64,000 nucleotides of DNA from Semisulcospira habei (lineage: Eukaryota > Mollusca > Gastropoda > Semisulcospiridae). The notes beneath the pieces were generated by a model. That model was not told the origin of the DNA and made no database searches. It saw only the letters and a list, made by a program, of their open reading frames with translations. The position numbers and the translations under genes were made by a program. This document shows, piece after piece, positions 56,918-64,000 of this stretch. Positions within the stretch are counted from its first letter, which is position 1, and every line of letters starts with the position of its first letter. The stretch is from the NCBI GenBank assembly GCA_036245525.1, contig BTPG01000004.1:156586046-156650045 (forward strand), written 5' to 3'.

Positions 56918-58327
56918 TGAAGCTCTATGCTTGTGCATAGTGCTCGCACAATAGGATTAGTACGGTACGGTTTTTGTTGACGGTTTGTTTGTGCCGATAG
57001 TCCGTGGGGCCTGCTGCCCATGTGGAATCTGTAAGACATGGTTAGCACGGGATTTTTAGTGAGTTCTGTTTAGTGAGTTCTAGGCGGAAGCTGTGATTGA
57101 TTGATTGTACATTGCTTAACGTCCCGACAGCAACAAGGCTTTCTCAGGACGTGCCTGCACTGCTTGTGAAAAAAAAACTAAACAGAAAATTGAATGTATG
57201 TCGCCAGCCGGTCAAATACGTTAAATAAACCTACAACATGGGGCCTAAATAAAGCTAAGACCATTTAGCAACACACATCCAATATCAAGAGCTACAGGCA
57301 GTGCAGACAGTAGGGAGAGTTTTAAAAAGGCAAATACAGGTGAATGGACAAAGGGTAGACAGAAACACATGCCCCAGAATAGAGAGAAAAACCCACCCTG
57401 TGGGGCTGACCAGGGTGACCCTGGGAACTAAAAAATACCTAACCCCACCCAAGTCCCCCAAGGCAGACCCGGGTGGGGTGGAAGCTGTGACTGTCAGAGG
57501 TCTAGATCGGTAGTGCGGGCTGTCTTGTCGTATGGAACGGTTGTGTTTGAGTTACCTAGCCCGCATTCCAAGACTCTGAAGCCTAGATTTCAGGTATGTT
57601 TCTATAAACGTAGTATTGATAGTTGTTTAGTTAAAGACAGTATGCGTGGTAAGATTAATGTGGTTGTATAGCGGTGTTCCGGTTTGGTTTAGTATAGTAT
57701 GTTTAGAATTCGGTGAAGTAACCGGTGTTTTTGTATACAGTTGTTTACCGAGTTAGATGACTAAAGGAATATGAAGTGTGTATGTCTAAGCCGCTATGAA
57801 GATAGTACGTGGTTGGGTAAGCATAGTCTTTTCCAGGGTAGAGTAATGTATAGCAAGAGTGTCAGTTAGGCTATAGTCTGTTTCAAGATAGTGACAGAGA
57901 TATGGGGGCGATACGAAAATAGTTTATGAAGCACGTGTGTGTGTGTGAATGAACGTGTGAGTTATTTGTATCAGCCAGGTTACGTGACATTTCTCATTGA
58001 TCCAATATGTTGTGTGTTTAGCAAGTGTTACGTTGGGACTTTAGTTGTCTATTCAGAGTTCTTGTAACAAGAGTGGAAAGACGGACGCCGAGAGGTCGAG
58101 TCACAGGTGGGACCTACGTGAGGTCATCCCTCCAGCTCTTCTGAGAGTGAGTCTGACTGGGGACCAAGACACCCAAGTCCAAGCGAGAACTGAGTACCGT
58201 ACGAGAACAAGGACGTCCGTGCCCAAAGAGAGACAGGACGGCAACAAGCGTACGATGAGGGACTTTCACGCCTAGACATGAGAAGGACCAACGTAACCAG
58301 GCAACAACATCAAACAGGTTGGAGGCA
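56918..58327 (+). repeat. Dispersed repeat, inverted partner of 1-1050, with SINE-like insert
   Basis: It matches the reverse complement of 1-1050 from GTGATGAAGCTCT onward to at least 58321. A SINE-like element (57097-57479) interrupts it. The match cannot be followed past the window start, so the repeat probably extends beyond 58327. The arms are ~56 kb apart. Confidence 0.85.
57097..57479 (-). mobile_element. SINE-like element copy 7 (383 bp)
   Basis: Flanked by GGAAGCTGTGA at 57086-57096 and 57480-57490. The partner repeat at 833-843 shows the single, uninterrupted target, proving the element's ends. Confidence 0.95.
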
Positions 58328-58685
58328 ATGTGAGACTAAGACCTAACCTGGCAAAGATATTGTGATACGTGTGTGGTGTGATAATAGAACAGTGTATATA
58401 GTTGATAGTCATTTAAGTCGTTCTTTTTCATTTATAGTGTATAAAGGTTACTTTAGAAAGGGAGCCCGTGTGTTGTGTTTTACCGCATGAATGCGCCCGT
58501 CTGAGTCAGTGGCGGTGTATGCGTCTGTTGCGTGAGAGTCTGTGCGTACGACTGTGGGCAAGTCTGCGTGCGTTACAAGCATCATTTTGCATCATTGTGA
58601 TGTGTTTAGTCATAAGTAATATGCGCCCCAAAAAGAATTTCCCCATGAGCAGTCGTTTGGGTGTAATTGGTGAAAAACCATTATG
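58328..58685. other. Possible continuation of the dispersed repeat
   Basis: No gene supported. GT-rich and relatively CG-containing sequence like the repeat before it, changing to AT-rich motif DNA at about 58686. Confidence 0.4.
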
Positions 58686-61600
58686 GTTTGTACAAAACAT
58701 TTACACCGTCACACATTTATAAAACACATTTTCTAGCTTTCACAAAGTAGATTCATGCTGTATAAAATTATCATGTTGTTCTTTCCTTACTAGGCTATGC
58801 TTAAACTTCAAAGAAAGTTTTATGGAGTGAATAGATACACAATGGTGCAACACTGAAATTGTTTGAACATAACTTTACACTCGGCCATACATTTATGCAA
58901 AAAAATGCATAAATTATATTTTAAAAATTGTGTGTGGTATTAAACACATAATTTCAATTGTACATTGATAGATTCTAAACTATCCTATTCCTAATGAGAT
59001 AAGTGTGAACACAGTAGCTATAAACTTTTTTAAAAATTGGACAACTTGCTTATGAACAAAAATTTGGAAATCCTTGACAACACAGCAAAGAAAGTCAATT
59101 AAGATGGTGTGTTTTCCCGTTATTGTGTACTAAACTCTTGTAGATTACAGAATAATGTAGGAAAAATACATCATTCACAACATAGAATGAAATGAAGGCT
59201 AAAAACAAGAAACACACAATGATTGAACATAACTTTACACGGTGACGAACAAACTTGAGGCTCTTTAACTAACATGCGTAAATCCAAAAATAACAAAACA
59301 CTACTCAAGTGATGTGTTTTTAACAAATACACTTTTATTTATCCCAAAATTGTGTCTAAACGAGTAATGAATGCAGCAAATACATATTGTAATTGTTTGT
59401 ACATAACTTTACACCACGAGCTTCAAATTTCAGCAAAAAAAAGTGCCTCCACAAATGGACAAGAACCAGAAAATAAAAATCACAATCACCTGTAGCTTTC
59501 TACTACACTGCAGAACAGCAGTGATGTAATTATCAGGTTTGAAATTGATAATACAAGGGAATAATGTGTGAAAATGGCAAGTTTTAACATAACTTTACAA
59601 CCGAACATGTTGGTATTATCAACACTGAAGTCAAAATAAACGATAAAAATGGAAAATTACATCATATTATGTGGTCAGTAAATCCCAGCATTTACCAGTT
59701 TTAATAATTGTGTCTACAATGTTTAACGCAAGTAGCAAAACAAATCTGTACATGTTTGTACATAACTTTACAACATGGGGTTCAAATCTCTGCACAATGT
59801 GGTTCCACAATGTGAGAAAGCACCAAGTGAAAAAAGTTTAAACTTTCAATACATTTTAGAACACCAACAATACATTTAACACTCTTGAAAACTGACGTTA
59901 GCCATTGCTCATGCTTGCTATGGGCTGTGTAACATCGGAGCCTACCTTTTGCCCAAATATCTCCGCAAAGAAACACTTTTCTGTACCACTTTCAAACAAA
60001 TATAATCTAGCACCAATCTAGCACTAAGTTTACCATGGCCGATGGTTTTCAGCAGACCACTGGCACAGAAAGTACTCACTTTAGTTAGCTTCATACTTGA
60101 GCTAAACATGGCAGAAACAAATAAAAATTGATCAAACCCAACCACTCTCCACTCGCGTGCACTGTTGGAGAGTGGCAGGAAATCTACAGCCGACACTACA
60201 ATCATCCCCTACTTCTTGGATGTTATCTATTTCAGGGTAAAAAAATAGTCCTTGTTTTGTCTGGTGAGGCTTGAGGAATTTGACCCTCAGAGGATCTACT
60301 CCGACAATCACTTCCTGCTGATCAAGTTTTCTAAGGAAACTTCAAACTCCTTTTCTTTTGTTGGCCAGTGACAACCAGTCCCACTTGTTTCGGGCTGTAC
60401 CTTACAACCTTTTATAATTTTTTTATGTCTCCATCTCAAACTTTCTCCATCTCAAACTTAAATGGAGCTAAAACATGTTCAAAATTCACATTTTTCTGGT
60501 TTCAAATATTTTAAAAAGATTCCTGGCTGCTATCATTCATGAGCACAAGTATGCCGACATAATCTTGCTCACCAGGGTACAACCTGTCAGGGTACTGCAC
60601 CACGACACGTGTTTAGCATCTATTTTTTGGGTGCTTTCATGGCTGGGAAAGACCCTTCAGCCTCGGAAACTTTCAATTCAGGAACAAATCCCGAAGAACT
60701 GAAACAGAGAGGGTCAAATAATTTCAATGTGTGCCCATGTTTGCGATTTGTTTTTAGCTAGCATCAGCCTAATATGTCTGGTTATTTTTCAACAGCTTTG
60801 TAGTAAAATGGCTGGTTATTATTAAATTATGATATATCATGGCAGCTATCAAGCTTGGCCAGCACAACAAAGGGTAAAAGGCATGATCAGACTGTAACTT
60901 GGAAGACAATGTGTGAACCAAACATAACTGTGGTTGAACATAACTTGACAACACATGTTGTTGTCATGTTATGTACAAACTATTTAAAACAGAAAAATGT
61001 ATATTCTGGGTTTAACAATTTATATTTTAGTACCCAAGCTGTATTTTTGATAAATAACAACTAGCAAAGTGGGCATCCAAAAGACAGTATACTAAAAATT
61101 GTGCTACAGTAATGAACATAACTTTACACTTTACATGTCAGTCTAGTTTCTCAAGTTATGTTCACAGTCATCTAGCTAGAATAATAGTTTGTACATTAGT
61201 TACAATAGACAAAATAATCAAACCAGTCTTCCACTTTAAAAGAGACTGTTACTATGAAGGAAAATGTTAGCTGAGCACTGTTTTAACTGTACATAACTTG
61301 ACAACATAATTGTTGTCAAGTTATGTTCAAGGCATTTCTTAAAAATTGTCATTTCTTGGGTGCAGAAAAGTTTTTTTTTTAAAAATGCACAGACCGTCTG
61401 TACTTATCATAGAACACTAAACCATACAAAAATAGCATGAAGCACAGTGTAACAGAACTTTCCAACCCAACCACCCTAAGTGTTACGTCATGTTATGTTC
61501 AGTCCAATACTGCCAGAACAGGGTTATTCTTACTTAATCTTATGTTACATAATAAAGAAACAATAATATAAAGTACATAAAGACAATGGGAACATTATCA

Positions 61601-62613
61601 CAGCTTAAGATAAGAAAAACGACCATTTTTTGATTGAAGGTGCTATGTCCGTTTCCTTTTGCACTGCGTCATGTCATGTACAAACGCTATAATTCAGCAA
61701 CTCATAATCTATGACACTATGACCCAAAGTATAAATCAAATTAGCACAAAATCTCTTCCTACCAACACAAATTGTTAAATAAAAAAGTGTATGACTTGTC
61801 CTTTCCCCAAAATGCAAAACTCATGGTTTGAACATAACTTTACATAAAGATTTACCTGGCCAAACTGTGTAAAGTTATGAACAAGCAAACAGCAGGAGCA
61901 AAAGACATTTACTCTATTTTTTATATATCAGGATAAAGACAACAATACTGAATCGACGAAAATGTGTGATAAGTAGTGTTCTTTTTAATCTTTGAAAATA
62001 TCCCTGCAATTGCCTGAACGTAACGCTGACAACCGTCAACCATGTGTAAAGTTATACAAGCGGACACAACGGCAAGGTGACGGTGAAAGGTAATAATTAT
62101 TGTTTCAAAGTGTTGCTGCGCTACAAAACTAATCCGAAAATACATTACTTGTTCTGTTTTATCCTTTGAAATATTGAATATCGCATTCAGAAACTTGAAC
62201 ATAACTGTTACAACCAAAACTAAACCGTCATCATCGGATGGAGGCAAATTCCATCAAGGGGATCAAGTAATGTTTTCTTCCTTTGTTCAAAACACGCGGT
62301 CATTGAGCCGATTGATTTTACATTTGTTTACGTCAACATTCATTTGAAGTAATTAGAAAAACAGTACACTTACATGGCTTTTTTTAAAACATTTATGGTG
62401 CTCAGTCATCAATTTTGCATGAGCATAACCATTTACAACCAAAACTTACCTTCAACTTTGTTGCTTCCCTGCTCAATCGATGTCACCTGTAGGTATGAGG
62501 TACGTAGGACTGACCAAATGCAAATCTCAAAATGGCCGATGATTTCAGAAAATCACGCGCGTTGATGATTGCGAGATTTTTCCCCGTGATTGAACATAAC
62601 ACAAAATTTACAA
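58686..62613 (+). repeat. Periodic-motif domain, right half (~180-bp spacing)
   Basis: The same motif as in 45637-48140 recurs at about 58686, 58861, 59047 (weak), 59221, 59394, 59581, 59754, then 60932, 61111, 61289, 61481 (reverse), 61666 (reverse), 61826, 62012, 62193, 62417 and 62588. From 60932 on, many units have an inverted partner 0-30 bases away (60932-60980, 61111-61166, 61289-61330, 61826-61884, 62012-62060), forming foldbacks. Spacing is mostly 165-190 bp. No coding region is supported between the motifs. Confidence 0.82.
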
Positions 62614-62721
62614 CTTTTGGGTTGAAGAAGTTTAAAACACAGCCTTCTTTCAATTCTCAAAAGGATTTCAAATTTGTTTACGGTAATCAGAATGAAGAGT
62701 AATGTTGTCTAGGATATGGTT

Positions 62722-62722
<1 letters not shown>
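62614..62722. other. Short AT-rich junction before LINE tail
   Basis: Nothing recognisable; the flank next to the poly(T) run of the L1/Tx1-like LINE. Confidence 0.4.
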
Positions 62723-62756
<34 letters not shown>

Positions 62757-63869
62757 TATTATTAATTAATCAAAGTAGCCAATACAATGAAGTGTTTGTG
62801 TTCGAATCTAAATGGACATAAGTTACAAGATGGACAAAGATTTAGCTGTCTTACAGTTACTGCTAAGTGGAAAAGTGTGTGTGTGTGTGTGTGTGTGTGC
62901 TCTTGCTTGTCTGCTTGATTCCCGCGGGTATCTGTTCTGATCTTTTAGTGCATGTTTGTGTTTAGGTTCATACATTAAAATATTCAGAAATGACATTCAA
63001 TATTCAATTAAAATCAAATTAGGGAGAGCAACTAAACATAGTACGAGTGAAGCCTTACAGATTACATTTTGTTACATGCTCTACTCATTGTATTAAGCAT
63101 GTGTAATTTTCCGGACGAGCAAATCCTGCTCCAACATGCAAACTATATCTAGCTTCTTTCCGTATCTATATTTACCAACACACATTTTGGCGACAAGTAT
63201 AATATGGTTAATAACTTTCACGTCACTATTCTGCATGTTGTCAACTTCAAAGCCAAATAACACATCTTTTGCAGTTAACTGAAGAGCGATAGAAGTTAGT
63301 CTTTGAATATGTTTTGTTGCGCTTTCCCAGAGTTTACGAATTTTATTACAGGACCAAAAGAAATGTTCTATGTAATCTTTGTCATCACAAAAGTCGCATT
63401 TTTCAGAAGTCTTAATGCCCATTTTATGCAGAAGAATATTTGTAGGATATATATTATGAAGTATTTTCCAATGTAATAATCGCAGCCTTGTTTCTTTTAC
63501 ACATTTTTCCGCTACAGACCAGTGTGCATTTGACAGAGTAACACCACACTTTCTCTGCCAGAAGGACAATGCTCTAGGCACCGCCGTACTTGCCGTTACC
63601 AGAGATAAGCGGATAGCACGGGGTGCATACCGCAAAGCCTCCATATAGTTGCGTGGTACAAAAAATACGCCAGGCTCCACGCGAGCCATACGTGCCCTAA
63701 GGGCCGTACACAAAGCGTTATATTCAAACAGCCGGCAAGGCTTGTTGCCGACCATTTGACATATTTGAGGAAAAGATATGATATCACCATCAGACAAGAC
63801 ATCGTCTACAAAGCAAACACCAGCACGCACCCAATCTCTAAAAAACAAACTCTTATGCTTATGAGTCAT
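62723..63869 (-). mobile_element. L1/Tx1-like LINE 3' end with poly(A) tail
   Basis: A 32-base T-run at 62723-62754 is the poly(A) tail of a minus-strand retroelement. Upstream on the minus strand are a ~340-bp 3' UTR with a (GT)n run at 62875-62899 and the ORF 63093-63869. The 5' end lies near 63870-63900, where LINE-like coding stops. I see no clear target duplication. Confidence 0.75.
63093..63869 (-). CDS. L1/Tx1-like LINE ORF2 C-terminal domain (zf-RVT), partial
   Basis: The 258-codon frame begins with FFRDWVRAGVCFVDDVL, the WI.AGI..I.D pattern found after the reverse transcriptase in Tx1/L1 LINEs. It continues to the RLRLLHWKILHNIYPTN block and a zinc-binding zf-RVT motif (C-D-F-C, then H and C in IEHFFWSC). 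The catalytic RT core is absent, so this is a 5'-truncated remnant and not an active gene. The frame is free of stops, suggesting fairly recent insertion. The first ATG is used only by convention. Confidence 0.8.
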   Translation of the reverse strand: MTHKHKSLFFRDWVRAGVCFVDDVLSDGDIISFPQICQMVGNKPCRLFEYNALCTALRARMARVEPGVFFVPRNYMEALRYAPRAIRLSLVTASTAVPRALSFWQRKCGVTLSNAHWSVAEKCVKETRLRLLHWKILHNIYPTNILLHKMGIKTSEKCDFCDDKDYIEHFFWSCNKIRKLWESATKHIQRLTSIALQLTAKDVLFGFEVDNMQNSDVKVINHIILVAKMCVGKYRYGKKLDIVCMLEQDLLVRKITHA

Positions 63870-64000
63870 TCCAGACTAATGATGATTAAAAGGGGGAATC
63901 ACTGCTAAAAAAACAAACTCAACTTTAAATGTTAACACCATTGTTAATTATTGTGTTAATATGTGTAGTTTATAACCTGTAAAAAGAAAAGCAGACCAAC
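63870..64000. other. Window edge, no feature seen
   Basis: AT-rich flank of the LINE fragment. Confidence 0.4.

Noticed and set aside
56596..57048. 150-codon minus ORF
   Set aside because: It crosses from unrelated DNA into the end of the dispersed repeat and shows no domain.
32554..57513. Repeated ORFs beginning MQTVGRVLKRQIQVNG at 32554, 54939 and 57301
   Set aside because: These lie on the antisense strand of the SINE-like element in every case and differ only where the copies differ. They are by-products of the repeat.
59942..60205. 87-codon minus ORF inside the periodic-motif domain
   Set aside because: No recognisable motif and no conserved counterpart between other motif copies.
45637..62613. 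CRISPR-like repeat-spacer array
   Set aside because: Short repeats with longer unlike spacers superficially fit, but the spacing (~180 bp) is too long, the copies are degenerate, some are inverted, and the DNA is animal. No cas-like genes are present.

Overview
The window is animal nuclear DNA, most likely from a lophotrochozoan such as a mollusc. The organism call is an inference. It rests on a spliced metazoan-type Costars/ABRA gene, a dense mixture of LINE clades (RTE, L2/CR1-like, Rex1-like, jockey/CR1-like and L1/Tx1-like), a tRNA-headed SINE, and short 3' ends containing GTTAA and tetranucleotide tails. Nearly everything else is mobile or tandemly repeated DNA. Only one host gene is well supported: the terminal coding exon of an ABRA/STARS-like actin regulator at 28.6-29.5 kb (+).

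Layout. 1-1050 is one arm of a dispersed repeat that recurs inverted at 56918-58327. 1051-7832 is a ~191-bp satellite array of about 24 units, split by a 5'-truncated LINE (4683-6842). 7834-8265 is a tRNA-derived SINE. 9496-18323 is a nested stack: an RTE LINE holds a 176-bp insertion and a 5.3-kb L2-like LINE, and the L2-like LINE holds a solo LTR and a 387-bp SINE-like element. 19123-22737 is a second stack: a large LTR-like element holds a solo LTR, which holds another SINE-like copy. 23.4-27.6 kb has two LINE remnants in opposite orientations. 28.6-29.5 kb is the ABRA exon. 30.6-34 kb holds an LTR relative and a second copy of the first LINE. 35.3-36.2 kb is a ~165-bp repeat array carrying nuclear-receptor-like half-site pairs. 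38.5-42.3 kb is a decayed RTE copy. 43.3-44.8 kb is a tandem duplication in which one copy has taken a LINE fragment. 45.6-48.1 and 58.7-62.6 kb are two halves of an AT-rich domain in which a ~20-34-bp motif recurs about every 170-190 bp. These halves are separated by a cluster of LINE insertions that includes an RTE with an uninterrupted 999-codon ORF (50812-53811). The window ends in a 5'-truncated L1/Tx1-like LINE (minus) with a long poly(A) tail.

How the parts relate. The intact RTE ORF encodes an endonuclease and a reverse transcriptase and is a plausible source of copies elsewhere in the window. The ~387-bp SINE-like element occurs seven times, each with a target-site duplication, and sits inside LINE, LTR and dispersed-repeat hosts, so it is among the youngest layers. 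The two strongest candidates for undescribed biology are this SINE-like family, which has no visible tRNA promoter and has a 5' terminal hairpin, and the periodic motif domain, where the motif stays recognisable while the DNA between looks largely different. All family assignments are by eye; no searches were run.
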